Counted from the stretch's first letter, positions 1-9,070 are shown. The stretch is DNA of 64,000 bases from Synechococcus sp. BIOS-U3-1 (GCF_014279975.1 NZ_CP047936.1:1798001-1862000); one strand, 5' to 3'. Translations and numbers: made by a program. The notes: generated by a model not told the origin, from the sequence alone.

Positions 1-129
1 GACAAGAAGGGCTTCGGCTGCGATTCCCGCAGAAAACCCCTCCAGCCCAAGAGCTTCAAACAGCCAATAGCCCAAACCACCAGCGAGCAGAAGACCCAAG
101 CCAAGTTTCAGAACACCGGCACGTGTCAA
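1..129 (-). CDS. DUF3007 family membrane protein (partial, N-terminal 43 codons)
   Basis: The reading frame opens with TTG one codon after the ndhL stop and runs off the left edge. Its residues resemble the start of the cyanobacterial DUF3007 family: MTRAGVLKLG, then a hydrophobic stretch LGLLLAGGLGYWLF, then GLEGFSAGIAAEALLV. DUF3007 genes commonly follow ndhL in cyanobacteria, and the 3-nt spacing here suggests co-transcription. The function is unknown. The TTG start is inferred from position because no ATG is available. The C-terminal part lies outside the window. Confidence 0.7.
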   Translation of the reverse strand, partial: MTRAGVLKLGLGLLLAGGLGYWLFEALGLEGFSAGIAAEALLV

Positions 130-132
130 TTC

Positions 133-378
133 TCAGACCTCACCCTGACCGCTGAAACGCAGATTGAGGAATGGAGCAAACACAATCAATCCTGGAAAAA
201 ACAGGAACACCAGCGAGTAAATCCCCAAACGCTCGTATTTACCCATCACGGTCCAGCGGCGGGTCATCCAGGCGTAAAGAAGAAGGGGAACTACCACTAG
301 GTAGGCACCACCCAGGACGATATAGGCACCGATCACAAGCCAGGTATCCAGGGAAACCGCGTTGAGGAGAGTCTCCAT
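133..378 (-). CDS. ndhL: NAD(P)H-quinone oxidoreductase subunit L (NdhL)
   Basis: An 81-residue membrane protein of the usual NdhL length with two hydrophobic segments (about residues 14-37 and 52-70). It has the family landmarks [24 protein letters not shown] and the C-terminal [15 protein letters not shown]. NdhL is a small subunit of the cyanobacterial NDH-1 complex in the thylakoid membrane, needed for cyclic electron flow and CO2 uptake. The DUF3007 gene follows directly on the same strand. Other NDH-1 parts in this window are ndhD4, ndhF4 and the assembly factor CRR6. Confidence 0.93.
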   Translation of the reverse strand: METLLNAVSLDTWLVIGAYIVLGGAYLVVVPLLLYAWMTRRWTVMGKYERLGIYSLVFLFFPGLIVFAPFLNLRFSGQGEV

Positions 379-439
379 GGTCTGCAGAATGGGCCTTCTG
401 GAGGGAATCTAGAATGCCAAGGCGGTGCCGGTGGCACCT

Positions 440-528
440 GGGGGCGTGGCGGAATCGGTAGACGCACGCGACTTAAAATCGTTTGGGATGAAAATCCTGT
501 GGGGGTTCAAGTCCCCCCGCCCCCACCA
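440..528 (+). tRNA. trnL-TAA: tRNA-Leu (anticodon TAA), CCA encoded
   Basis: The 5' acceptor strand GGGGGCG (440-446) pairs with CGCCCCC (518-524), followed by discriminator A and an encoded CCA (526-528). The D-arm contains GCGGAATCGGTAGACGC. The anticodon loop CTTAAAA holds TAA. A long variable arm, typical of class II tRNAs, precedes the T-arm GGGGG-TTCAAGT-CCCCC (501-517). The length of 86 nt before CCA and the structure fit tRNA-Leu. I saw no intron in the anticodon loop. Confidence 0.95.
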
Positions 529-607
529 CCGGTAGTGATACAAGCCGTTTTGTCATGGGCATTCGAGATCACCCTCATTAACTTCGAAGCATGAGGGTGC
601 TTCGTTC

Positions 608-3310
608 ATGGCAACTTCTGTGATCTTCAACGCAGAGCTTGGAGAGGAACCTGCAGAGCTGATTCGTTGCCGCGAGCGCGACGATGGGCATCAACCCTGG
701 GATCGATGGGGCACCTATCTCAGCGACAGACAGTGGGGAACCGTTCGAGAGGACTACTCCGCAGACGGCAGTGCCTGGGACTCGTTTCCCTTTGACCACA
801 GCCATCTACGCACATACCGCTGGGGCGAAGACGGCCTGCTCGGCCTTTGTGATGAAAAGGGTCTGCTCTGTTTCGCCCCGACACTCTGGAACGGAAAAGA
901 CCCTGTTCTGAAAGAACGCCTTTTCGGTCTAGGTAATCCGGAAGGCAATCACGGTGAAGACATCAAGGACATGATGTATCACCTGGCCGGAACGCCCACA
1001 GGAAGTTATGCCAAAGCGTTGTATCGGTACCCTCAGAAAAGCTTCCCTTACAAGCAACTAAGAGATGAAAACCGGTGCCGCGGTAGACACCAGAACGAAT
1101 ACGAACTGATTCACACCGGCATTTTTGATAACAATCGATTCTTCGATCTGGAGGTGGAGTACGCCAAGGCCTCACCAGAGGATGTGGTCATCCGTTTCAC
1201 CATCACCAACCGTGGACCGGAGCAGGCTGAACTCCATTTGCTTCCCACACTTTGGTTTCGCAACACTTGGAGCTGGGGTGAAAACAGAGAGAACGACGGC
1301 AACACACCATCACTACACCTGAAGGAGGATCTGCTCGTCAGCAGTGCAGTTGAGGGACTCGGCTCCTACGGCCTGAGTTGCAGCGAACAGGGAACATGGC
1401 TGTTCACCGAAAACGAGACCAACACCCAGCGGCTTTACAACCAGCCTCTGAAGCAGCCCTATGTGAAAGATGCCTTTCACCGTTATCTGACCGAAGGCAA
1501 GCTCGATGCCGTGAATCCCAATCAAACAGGAAGCAAGGCAGCTCTCCACCTGCAGCGCGAACTCAAGCCCGGCGAGATCTGGGAGATTGATCTCAGGCTG
1601 CGCAAATACGACACCGCAGGGACAACAGCACAAGGCAGCGTCGAGTCCGCCACAATTACTGCCCTCATTGAGCAACGTCGCCAGGACTGGCAAGAGCATC
1701 TGCACTGGGTAGCCCCAGGACTAAACGACGAAGACAGAGCGATTCATGCCGCAGCAGCGGCTGGTCTGTTTTGGTGCCGCAAGTTCTACAACTGGTACGT
1801 GGCTCGCTGGCTGCGCGGCGACAGCAACTCAGCCAAACCACCAGTAGAACGCTGGCAAACCGACAACGCCTATTGGCGCAACCTGCGAGCACGCAACATC
1901 ATCTCCATGCCCGACTGCTGGGAGTATCCCTACTTCTGTCAGTGGGACCTGATGTTCCATGCCGTGGCCTTCGCAGAGATTGACCCGGGTGAAGCAAAGC
2001 GTCAGTCACGCATGTTGCGCCAGGCTTCTTACACCGCCAACAACGGCCAGTCCCCGGCCTACGAATGGGCACTGTCCGACTCCAATCCTCCGATCGGAGC
2101 CTGGGCGGCACTGCGGATCTTCATGATCTCCAATCGCCGCTATGGCCACAAGGATTATCCGTTTCTGCGTGCAAGTCTTCGCGAACTGCTGCTGGAATAC
2201 GGCTGGTGGGCTAACCGCACCGACCGCAATGGCGACAGCCTGTTTGAAGGTGGCTTCCTCGGACTCGACAACATCGCGATCTTCGATCGCCGCTATCCGC
2301 TAAAAGACGGAAGCCGCATCGAGCAGTCGGACGGTACGGCATGGATGGGCATGCTCAGCCTGAACATGCTGGAGGCATGCGTTCTGCTTGCCGAAGACAG
2401 AGAGGAATACACGAGTCTCTGCGAGCGCTTCGTCGCTGACTTCAGTCGTCTCACGTACGCCTTGAACAGTCCTTCCGGGCGTGGCTACGTCAATTGGGAC
2501 GAAGAGGATGGGTTCTATTACGACGTGCTGAAGCGACCGGACGGCAGCAGTGATTACCTACGCACACGGTCACTGAGTGGGCTGATTCCTCTGCTTGCAG
2601 TCGCTACGTTTGATGCAGCGACAGTGAGGGAGATCCCATCCCTCGATGTGCGCAGCTATCTCAATGAACTGGCTGAAGAGCGAGGGGCACCTTTTGATGG
2701 AATCAATCATCTCGGCACATGGCATCGCGATCGCGTGCTCTACTCAATCGTGCCTCCCGATCGACTGCGTCGAATTCTCACCAGGGTCTTCGACGAAGAG
2801 GAGTTTCTCTCTGCTTACGGCATCCGAAGTCTGTCCAAGGCGTACCAGAAGACTCCCTATACCTATCAACAGGGTGACGACTGCGCCACCATCAGCTACT
2901 GCCCTGGCGACAGTCCGATTGCCATGTTCGGTGGTAACTCCAACTGGCGAGGTCCGGTCTGGATGCCGATCAACTATCTGCTAATTGAGGCCCTGCAGAA
3001 GTTCGGCCACGTTCTCGGTGACGAATTCAAGATGGAGTTTCCAACCGGCTCAGGGCGTGAACTGAACCTCTGGCAAATTTCACTGGAACTGGAACAACGA
3101 CTGGTCGGAATCTTCCGGCAAGATGCCTCGGGTCGCCGCGCCTTCAACGGAGAGATGGCCCAGTTCCAGGACGATGCTGTATGGCGCGATCTGTTCCAAT
3201 TCAATGAATACTTCAACGGCTGCACTGGCGCTGGGTTGGGAGCCAGTCACCAGACAGGCTGGACAGCCATTGTCACCAAAATGATCACTCAGCTTCAACG
3301 TTGGCGGTGA
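608..3310 (+). CDS. GH63 / MGH1-like glycoside hydrolase (putative glucosidase)
   Basis: A 900-residue protein resembling bacterial glucosidases of the GH63 / mannosylglycerate-hydrolase-like group, with an (alpha/alpha)6-barrel type C-terminal half. Supporting segments are DCWEYPYFCQWDLMFHAVAFA (about residues 437-457), NGQSPAYEWALSDSNPPIGAW, the acidic NRTDRNGDSLFEGGFLGLDN, and WRGPVWMPINYLLIEAL near residue 780, which is typical of GH63 C-terminal domains. No signal peptide is visible, so a cytoplasmic role is likely. The substrate cannot be told from sequence; glycogen-derived, glucosylglycerate-like or glycan oligosaccharides are possible. It stands alone between tRNA-Leu and a long gap. 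The ATG at 608 is the first plausible start. Confidence 0.75.
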   Translation: MATSVIFNAELGEEPAELIRCRERDDGHQPWDRWGTYLSDRQWGTVREDYSADGSAWDSFPFDHSHLRTYRWGEDGLLGLCDEKGLLCFAPTLWNGKDPVLKERLFGLGNPEGNHGEDIKDMMYHLAGTPTGSYAKALYRYPQKSFPYKQLRDENRCRGRHQNEYELIHTGIFDNNRFFDLEVEYAKASPEDVVIRFTITNRGPEQAELHLLPTLWFRNTWSWGENRENDGNTPSLHLKEDLLVSSAVEGLGSYGLSCSEQGTWLFTENETNTQRLYNQPLKQPYVKDAFHRYLTEGKLDAVNPNQTGSKAALHLQRELKPGEIWEIDLRLRKYDTAGTTAQGSVESATITALIEQRRQDWQEHLHWVAPGLNDEDRAIHAAAAAGLFWCRKFYNWYVARWLRGDSNSAKPPVERWQTDNAYWRNLRARNIISMPDCWEYPYFCQWDLMFHAVAFAEIDPGEAKRQSRMLRQASYTANNGQSPAYEWALSDSNPPIGAWAALRIFMISNRRYGHKDYPFLRASLRELLLEYGWWANRTDRNGDSLFEGGFLGLDNIAIFDRRYPLKDGSRIEQSDGTAWMGMLSLNMLEACVLLAEDREEYTSLCERFVADFSRLTYALNSPSGRGYVNWDEEDGFYYDVLKRPDGSSDYLRTRSLSGLIPLLAVATFDAATVREIPSLDVRSYLNELAEERGAPFDGINHLGTWHRDRVLYSIVPPDRLRRILTRVFDEEEFLSAYGIRSLSKAYQKTPYTYQQGDDCATISYCPGDSPIAMFGGNSNWRGPVWMPINYLLIEALQKFGHVLGDEFKMEFPTGSGRELNLWQISLELEQRLVGIFRQDASGRRAFNGEMAQFQDDAVWRDLFQFNEYFNGCTGAGLGASHQTGWTAIVTKMITQLQRWR

Positions 3311-3816
3311 TGGCAAAGACAACACATACCTCTATTCATTCAGAGGCATGCACTGCTCGTTGATCTCTGGCAAATCACGGAAACCCTGCCATTGAAGAGT
3401 GAAGAACCAATCCGGACCGTTTCAGGCGACTTAGCAACTCAAACACAATGGCTTCTACTAACTCGACTCATTCCAAAACCATTGAGCAACTTTAAATCCA
3501 AAATAAGCTCAGACAAATACACACCCTTTACAAGTGGTATTAACAAGCAATAAACCCAATTTTACCAAGACAAAATGGCAACTTACTTGATAGCATTCGG
3601 CGCACGTCTTACCCAGCAGAATAGTGCGTCAATAGCATCAAGGCTTCTAAGGGCACCTACACAAAGCCATCGATGGCTGGATTTAGGTGAAGAACTCTCC
3701 GCCCCCCATTATCTCTACAACTTATGCTTAACGATAGACCTAATGAAAGACTAGTCAGATTCAAAAGATTTTCGATATCTCCACGGGGGCTAACCCCCGA
3801 TTCACTGCATCACCAG
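3311..3816. other. 506-bp intergenic region, AT-richer than its surroundings
   Basis: This is the longest gap in the window, between the glycosidase (plus) and pyrC (minus). A small hairpin, CCTCT/AGAGG at 3329-3346 with an 8-nt loop, lies 19 bp after the glycosidase stop and could help end its transcript. A 59-codon open frame at 3575-3754 is listed separately. By eye the base composition is richer in A and T than the neighbouring genes. I see no tRNA, no repeat family and no transposase remnant. Confidence 0.5.
3575..3754 (+). CDS. Possible small protein, 59 residues, unrecognised
   Basis: An ATG-to-TAG frame in the long gap encodes 59 residues starting MATYLIAFGARL and containing RLLRAPTQSHRWLDLGEELS. 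The first six residues resemble the beta-strand start of SinR/Cas2-like small proteins, but the similarity stops there. A clear Shine-Dalgarno sequence is not visible before the ATG. It could be a real small gene, a decayed gene remnant, or chance. The composition is AT-richer than neighbouring genes. I do not assign a function. Confidence 0.25.
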   Translation: MATYLIAFGARLTQQNSASIASRLLRAPTQSHRWLDLGEELSAPHYLYNLCLTIDLMKD

Positions 3817-4902
3817 CTAACTATTAACTTCAACAGTCCATGCAAGCGTTTCACCGGCATGAAACAACAGCGGCAATTCACCATCCGGTAGTGCGTCATC
3901 CCCGCAGCAGATTGATGCCGGCGGAACCAAACGTGAGGGAACCCGTTGATCCCGCCGGGCAAGTGTGATGGTGTCGGTGTTGAGAGGCAGGCCGTAAAAG
4001 CGCGGACCATGCTCACTGGCAAAGCCTTCGAGATATTCGAGCGCGCCCTCCTGTTCAAAGATGGCGGCGTAGCTCTCTAATGCATGAAGCGCATTGAAGA
4101 TGCCCGCACAACCGCAGGCTGACTCCTTGCCTGATCGGGGGTGAGGAGCGGAATCGGTGCCAAGGAAGAAGCAGGGCAAGCCACTGGTCGCAGCCTTCAC
4201 CAATGCCCTTCGATGACATTCCCGCTTCACAACCGGGAGGCAGTAGAAGTCGCTTCTCAAGCCGCCCACAAACATGGCATTGCGGTTGAGATGCAGATGA
4301 TGCGGAGTAATCGTGGCGGCGATACGTTCATCACCACTCTGATAAGCGTCTCGGATATAGATCGCTGATTCCTCAGTGGTGATGTGCTCGAGCACAATGC
4401 GTAACCGAGGATGGCGCTGGCGGAGCGGTTTCAGATGCCGTTCGATGAACAGGGCTTCACGGTCGAAGACATCCACATCAGGATCCGTGACTTCTCCGTG
4501 GATCAGCAGAGGCATGTCGATGGACTCCATGCATGACAGCACGGAGGAGATTTTGGACAGATCACTGACACCGGCCGCTGAATTGGTGGTTGCATTGGCG
4601 GGATACAACTTGGCCGCTCGAAACACATCCTGAGTGAATCCTTTCGCCAGCTCATCGGGATCGAGATCGTCTGTGAGATAAGCCGTCATCAGCGGCTCAA
4701 AACGGATCCCCTCAGGTAAAGCCTCAAGAATTCTGCTGCGGTACGCCAACGCTGCATCCACCGAGGCCACCGGTGGGCGCAGGTTGGGCATCACAATGGC
4801 CCGAGCAAAAGTTCGAGCTGTGGCTGGCAGCACAGCCCAAAGCATGGCTCCGTCCCTGAGGTGCACATGCCAGTCATCCGGACGGCGAAGCTCGAGGGAC
4901 AT
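3817..4902 (-). CDS. pyrC: Dihydroorotase (PyrC type)
   Basis: Converts carbamoyl-aspartate to dihydroorotate in pyrimidine synthesis. The N-terminal metal motif DDWHVHLRDG has the HxH pair. The metal-bridging lysine lies in RAAKLYPANATTNS. Further histidines are in LLIHGEV and VLEHITT, and the catalytic aspartate is in FLGTDSAPH. The length of 361 residues fits class II PyrC. I chose the ATG at 4902 (MSLELRRPDDWHV) because PyrC proteins normally begin just before the HxH motif; an upstream start at 4956 would add 18 unrelated residues and overlap bicA. It lies 16 bp after bicA on the same strand. Confidence 0.93.
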   Translation of the reverse strand: MSLELRRPDDWHVHLRDGAMLWAVLPATARTFARAIVMPNLRPPVASVDAALAYRSRILEALPEGIRFEPLMTAYLTDDLDPDELAKGFTQDVFRAAKLYPANATTNSAAGVSDLSKISSVLSCMESIDMPLLIHGEVTDPDVDVFDREALFIERHLKPLRQRHPRLRIVLEHITTEESAIYIRDAYQSGDERIAATITPHHLHLNRNAMFVGGLRSDFYCLPVVKRECHRRALVKAATSGLPCFFLGTDSAPHPRSGKESACGCAGIFNALHALESYAAIFEQEGALEYLEGFASEHGPRFYGLPLNTDTITLARRDQRVPSRLVPPASICCGDDALPDGELPLLFHAGETLAWTVEVNS

Positions 4903-4918
4903 TGGCACCTCCGCCAAG

Positions 4919-6580
4919 TCAGACCTCCTGAAGGACGGGGAGCTGACCCACTGCACGACGCAGAATCTCCTCCCGATCGTCGCTCACATGGTGTTCGGGC
5001 AGAAGCTCAAGCAGCTTCAGCTTCTCGAGGCGATTGCGGGTGGAACCGTTCATCACCACCAGATAAACAGACCGGCCAACTTCAACGGCTTCCTTAATGG
5101 CGTTTTCAAGGGCCAATGATGCAGTCACTCCGAGATGAGAGACCTCCGTCAGATCAAACAACACGGCTTCACAATCTTCGATGGCGTTGTGTTCACGGCT
5201 GATGGTCTTGGCCACACCGAAGATCATCGGACCGGTGAGTTGGAAGAGCAGCAGACGACCAGCCGCCTGATCCAGCAATGCTTGCTGATTTTCAGGAAGT
5301 TCAACGTCATCATCGGTGGTGCTGATGGTTTTGACTCCGCGGGCCTGCAGGGCCGTCATCCGTTCGATGGTGAGCACATTGGCCACGAAAACACCAATGA
5401 ATACAGCCCAGATCAGGTCAACCAGCACGGTGAGTGCAATCACCCCGTAAGTGATGCATGCCGCTTTAATCGAAAGGTGATGAGCGCGCTGAAGGAAGCT
5501 CCAGTCAATGATGTCGAAGCCCACTTTCAGGGCAATACCTGCCAATACTGCCAAGGGAATCTGGGAGGCCAGCGGCGCGGCAAGCAGAATCACCAGCATC
5601 AGAATCAGTGCGCGGACGATGCCGGACAGGGCAGAGCGACCACCCGCCTGAATATTGACCACGGTGCCCATGGTCGCTCCAGCTCCCGGCAGCCCCCCGA
5701 ACAAACCAGAGATCACATTGCCAAGGCCCTGTCCGATGAGCTCCTTATTGGAATCGTGCTCTGTGCGGGTCAGGCTGTCAGCCACCACAGAGGTGAGCAG
5801 AGCATCAATGCATCCGAGCATGCCGAGCACAGCACCATTGACCACCATCAATCGAATCTGATCGCCCGAAAAGGTCGGAGGAATGAAACGGGGAAATTCG
5901 GCTGTGAATTCGGGAATCCTGCGCAGTTCAACATCACCGAAGAGAGTGAGAGACAACACAGTGCCCACCACGAGAGCCAGAAGCTGTGGAGGGCAGAACC
6001 GCTTGAACTGCTCGGGTGTGAACCACAAGATCAACAAAGTGATCACGGCCAGTGCAAGCTCAAGAGGCTGAACACCCGATATCAATTCCGGGAGCGAATT
6101 CAAGGTCCCAATCACACCCCCGGAGGGACTGCTCTGTCCCAGAAAGGGAGCCAACTGCAGGATCACCAAGATCACACCGATCCCGGACATGAATCCCGAA
6201 ATCACCGTGTAGGGCATCATCGTGATGTAGCGGCCTAGACGGAAAAAACCAAACAGGATCTGGAACACGCCAGCCAGAACCACCACGGTGAAGGCCATCG
6301 CCAGAGCAGTCCCTTTGTCGGGAATCTGGCTTGTGAAACTGAGAATGACGGCGGTGAACACCACCGTCATCGGTCCAGTCGGCTCAGAAATCAGCGTGGG
6401 AGTGCCACCGAAGAGCGATGCCACCAGGCCGATGATCACAGCTCCCCAAAGTCCGGCAGCCGCTCCAGCTCCGGAGGCCACACCAAAGGCGAGGGCCATC
6501 GGCAATGCCACGACAGCTGCCGTCACACCACCGAAAACATCCCCGCGAACGTTGCGCGTACTGATGTGATTAAGAAGCAC
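4919..6580 (-). CDS. bicA: Sodium-dependent bicarbonate transporter BicA (SulP family)
   Basis: A 553-residue SulP-family protein very close to what I recall of BicA from Synechococcus PCC 7002. Matching blocks include RNVRGDVFGGVTAAVVALPM, GGTPTLISEPTGPMTVV, MMPYTVISGFMSGIGVI and LGMLGCIDALLTSVVADSLT. The membrane domain (about 10-400) is followed by a cytoplasmic STAS domain (about 435-545; GRLLLFQLTGPMIFG, LFDLTEVSHLGVTASLAL). BicA is a high-flux, low-affinity Na+/HCO3- symporter of the plasma membrane that feeds the carboxysome. It is divergent from a Na+/Ca2+ antiporter gene, which may help keep the sodium gradient (inference). The carboxysome locus lies about 22 kb away. Confidence 0.92.
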   Translation of the reverse strand: MLLNHISTRNVRGDVFGGVTAAVVALPMALAFGVASGAGAAAGLWGAVIIGLVASLFGGTPTLISEPTGPMTVVFTAVILSFTSQIPDKGTALAMAFTVVVLAGVFQILFGFFRLGRYITMMPYTVISGFMSGIGVILVILQLAPFLGQSSPSGGVIGTLNSLPELISGVQPLELALAVITLLILWFTPEQFKRFCPPQLLALVVGTVLSLTLFGDVELRRIPEFTAEFPRFIPPTFSGDQIRLMVVNGAVLGMLGCIDALLTSVVADSLTRTEHDSNKELIGQGLGNVISGLFGGLPGAGATMGTVVNIQAGGRSALSGIVRALILMLVILLAAPLASQIPLAVLAGIALKVGFDIIDWSFLQRAHHLSIKAACITYGVIALTVLVDLIWAVFIGVFVANVLTIERMTALQARGVKTISTTDDDVELPENQQALLDQAAGRLLLFQLTGPMIFGVAKTISREHNAIEDCEAVLFDLTEVSHLGVTASLALENAIKEAVEVGRSVYLVVMNGSTRNRLEKLKLLELLPEHHVSDDREEILRRAVGQLPVLQEV

Positions 6581-6705
6581 GCCAAACCGTTTCGAATGTG
6601 GCGGAATGCTAATTCCCTGTCAGAGCAATGGCCTGAATCCGCGCAGGGTCGCTCCCTGACGAGCACTGGGTGGCATCGCAGAATAAGGGCAGGCTGCGAC
6701 GCAAG

Positions 6706-7824
6706 ATGCCCGACTTTCTGACATCCGCCCTGGAGGTCCTCATCGGGATCGGCCTCTTGTTTGCAGGGGGAGAAGTCTTCGTCCAGGGGGCGGTGACGCT
6801 CTCGCTGATTTTCGGAATCCCTCAACTGGTGATCGGACTCACTGTGGTTTCGATCGGAACCAGCGCTCCGGAGCTGTTCGTGAGTGTCAATTCCGTTTTG
6901 CGTGGATTGGATTCCCTGGCCGTGAGCAACGTGGTGGGCAGCAACATCTTCAACGTGATGGTGGTGCTTGGTAGCAGTGCTGTGGTGATGCCACTGCGCG
7001 TCGAAAGCCGCCTCGTTCGAAGGGATGTGCCGGTGATGATCGCTGTGTCCGCGGCGGTTTGGGGCATGGCATCGGCGGGGAGGGTGACCTGGCAGTCGGG
7101 CATAGCACTTCTGCTCGCACTGTTGATCAACTCAATCTGGGAAATTCGCACAGCCCGAGAGGAGCCAGCAGGTGTTGAAGGAGCTGAGCCCGATGTGAAT
7201 CCCGACCAGGGCAAGCGCGGCATCCTGAAAGCTGTGTTGTCACTGTTGGTCGGAATTCTGCTGCTGGGTGTGGGGTCGCGGGTTCTCGTCAGCGGTGCCA
7301 GCGGTGCTGCGACCTATTTGGGCGTGAGTGAAGCGGTGATCGGACTCACAATCGTGTCTGCCGGCACCTCCATGCCAGAACTGATCACGTCGCTAGTGGC
7401 CGCCATCAAGGGGCGAACCGATCTGGCGATCGGCAATGTTGTAGGCAGCAACCTGCTCAACCATCTGCTCGTGCTGGGCGCCAGCTCACTGGCAGCCGCT
7501 GGAGCGGGCGGTCTGCAGGTGAGCCCCCTCTTGATTCAGCGCGACATGCCGGTCATGGTGCTAACCGCACTGGCTTGCATGCCCATCTTCTGGACCAAAG
7601 GCCGGATCACCCGTCTAGAGGGTGGAATCCTGCTGGCCCTCTATGTGTTCTACGTGGTCGATCAAGTGCTGCCTCGCACACTGCCCACCTGGCAGGACGA
7701 ATTTCGACTGGTGATGCTTTGCCTTGTGGTTCCGGCCGTCATTGTCGTGATTGTTGTTCAGGCTGGGCTGTATTGGCGACAGCTTCAACGCAAGCGACTC
7801 AAAGAGCCCAATGAGCTGAGCTGA
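6706..7824 (+). CDS. Na+/Ca2+ (K+-dependent type) antiporter, CaCA family
   Basis: A 372-residue membrane protein with the two inverted alpha-repeats of the CaCA superfamily: GLTVVSIGTSAPELFVSV with SNVVGSNIFNVMVVLG in the first half, and GLTIVSAGTSMPELITSL with IGNVVGSNLLNHLLVLG in the second. These carry the GTS-PE and GN-GSN ion-binding motifs. A hydrophilic linker (about residues 145-170) separates the halves. The ATG at 6706 (MPDFLTSALEV) directly precedes the first membrane helix; an earlier ATG at 6670 adds a basic stretch unlike the family. It shares a 125-bp divergent promoter region with bicA. The ion specificity is inferred from the family. Confidence 0.85.
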   Translation: MPDFLTSALEVLIGIGLLFAGGEVFVQGAVTLSLIFGIPQLVIGLTVVSIGTSAPELFVSVNSVLRGLDSLAVSNVVGSNIFNVMVVLGSSAVVMPLRVESRLVRRDVPVMIAVSAAVWGMASAGRVTWQSGIALLLALLINSIWEIRTAREEPAGVEGAEPDVNPDQGKRGILKAVLSLLVGILLLGVGSRVLVSGASGAATYLGVSEAVIGLTIVSAGTSMPELITSLVAAIKGRTDLAIGNVVGSNLLNHLLVLGASSLAAAGAGGLQVSPLLIQRDMPVMVLTALACMPIFWTKGRITRLEGGILLALYVFYVVDQVLPRTLPTWQDEFRLVMLCLVVPAVIVVIVVQAGLYWRQLQRKRLKEPNELS

Positions 7825-7880
7825 AGCACAAGAGCTTGGATCAAGACACATGTCACAGCAACGCTCGCATTCGTTCACGA

Positions 7881-7914
7881 AAGGATGACCACACCCTGAA
7901 AGCTGTTCATCCTT
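7881..7914 (+). terminator. Possible hairpin after the antiporter gene
   Basis: AAGGATGA (7881-7888) pairs perfectly with TCATCCTT (7907-7914) across an 18-nt loop in the 113-bp gap between the antiporter gene and the first DUF2231 gene. There is no run of T after it, so it is only a weak candidate for transcript end or mRNA protection. Confidence 0.3.
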
Positions 7915-7937
7915 AGAGAGCGTTGCGCGGCTTGCCG

Positions 7938-8438
7938 ATGCTCGAGCTGCTTCCACCTCTCAACGACAAAAATTTGCCTTGGCTGGATGTAATCCATCCA
8001 ATCATCGTGCATTTCGTGATCGCGATGGCGCTGATCTCAGTTGTGTTCGATTTAGTTGGTGTGATTACACAAAAGCGCAACCTCTTCGAGGTGAGCTTTT
8101 GGAATCTGGTGGTGGCCACCGTATCCATCTTTGTAGCCATCATCTTCGGACAGATCGAAGCAGGTCTGGCCAGTCCCTACGGAGCAGCACGGGACATCCT
8201 CAACTACCACAGCACCATCGGCTGGTCACTGGCTGGCGTTCTCGGTCTATTTACTGGCTGTCGCTATGTCGTGCGCCAGAAAGATCCAACTCGTCTGCCA
8301 GCAGGGTTTCTGGTCATTGATGGAGTGCTCGCCACGCTGGTGTTCTGCCAGGTGTATCTGGGCGACATGCTCGTTTGGGTCTACGGGCTTCACACCGTGC
8401 CGGTCGTCGACGCTATCCGCAGTGGAGCGGTGTCATGA
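7938..8438 (+). CDS. DUF2231 membrane protein, first of two
   Basis: A 166-residue protein with four predicted membrane helices and the DUF2231 opening in which a histidine pair precedes the first helix (DVIHPIIVHFVIAMALISVVF). Later HSTIGWSLAGVLG and LGDMLVWVYGLHT supply further conserved histidines. DUF2231 proteins often have paired histidines that may bind haem or metal, but their role is not settled. The gene ends in an ATGA overlap with the second DUF2231 gene and leads the oxidase operon. I used the ATG at 7938; a TTG at 7923 is an alternative start. Confidence 0.75.
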   Translation: MLELLPPLNDKNLPWLDVIHPIIVHFVIAMALISVVFDLVGVITQKRNLFEVSFWNLVVATVSIFVAIIFGQIEAGLASPYGAARDILNYHSTIGWSLAGVLGLFTGCRYVVRQKDPTRLPAGFLVIDGVLATLVFCQVYLGDMLVWVYGLHTVPVVDAIRSGAVS

Positions 8439-9070
8439 ACCCCACGGTCCCGTTGCCAATAATCGCGATTCCGTCTCCCATCAATGACATCGTCGATCAG
8501 CTCGGTGCGAATGATCTCCCTTACACGATTCCAATTCACCCAAACCTGGTTCATTTCACGATCGGCTTGTTTGCAATCGGAATCGCATTTGACTTCGCCG
8601 GTGCGATCTATCCACTGGAAAAAAGGATCTTCCGTTTCCTTGCACTCCCAGTAACGCGCACTGGCTTCCATGACGTGGGCTGGTACAACGTCCTCGCCTG
8701 CAGCGTGATCACTTTTTTCACAGTGGCCGCAGGCTTCTTTGAAATGCTTCTGGCCGTGCCGCTGCCTGGCATTCGCAGCGTCATTGGCCAAAACGCCATC
8801 GACACCATGCTTTGGCACGCCATTGGTGGGGTGGCACTACTACTGATCATCGTTGCGATGACCATTTGGCGCGGCTTCCAGCGCTTCGCCTGGCGCAAAG
8901 ACCTGGGTCGCCAGGTGAGCTGGCTGTATCTCGCCTGCGGGGCCGTCATCCTTTTAGTCATGGGGGTTCATGGAAGCCTTGGTGCCTGGCTTGCCAGTGA
9001 ATTTGGCGTGCACATCACAGCTGATCAACTGCTTGCAGCTGGAGCGGATCTGAAGGAGGCACTGCCATGA
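8435..9070 (+). CDS. DUF2231 membrane protein, second of two
   Basis: A 211-residue paralogue of the upstream protein with the same opening signature (IPIHPNLVHFTIGLFAIGIAF) and four hydrophobic segments. Conserved histidines recur in TMLWHAIGGVALL and MGVHGSLGAWLA. The ATG at 8435 overlaps the previous stop by ATGA, and the gene itself overlaps ctaC by ATGA at 9067-9070, so translational coupling is likely across all three. Pairing of DUF2231 genes with a CuA-less oxidase suggests an accessory electron-transfer or assembly role (inference). Confidence 0.75.
   Translation: MNPTVPLPIIAIPSPINDIVDQLGANDLPYTIPIHPNLVHFTIGLFAIGIAFDFAGAIYPLEKRIFRFLALPVTRTGFHDVGWYNVLACSVITFFTVAAGFFEMLLAVPLPGIRSVIGQNAIDTMLWHAIGGVALLLIIVAMTIWRGFQRFAWRKDLGRQVSWLYLACGAVILLVMGVHGSLGAWLASEFGVHITADQLLAAGADLKEALP

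Noticed and set aside
2724-2733. HIP1-like GCGATCGC octamers at several places
   Set aside because: A few scattered copies occur inside genes (for example near 2726 and 14027). Their number by eye is not striking, and they do not mark a feature.
5135-6238. 367-codon open frame on the plus strand inside bicA
   Set aside because: It is antisense to a well-recognised BicA. Its product is Gln/His/Asp-rich without any domain, as expected from the reverse of a membrane protein gene.
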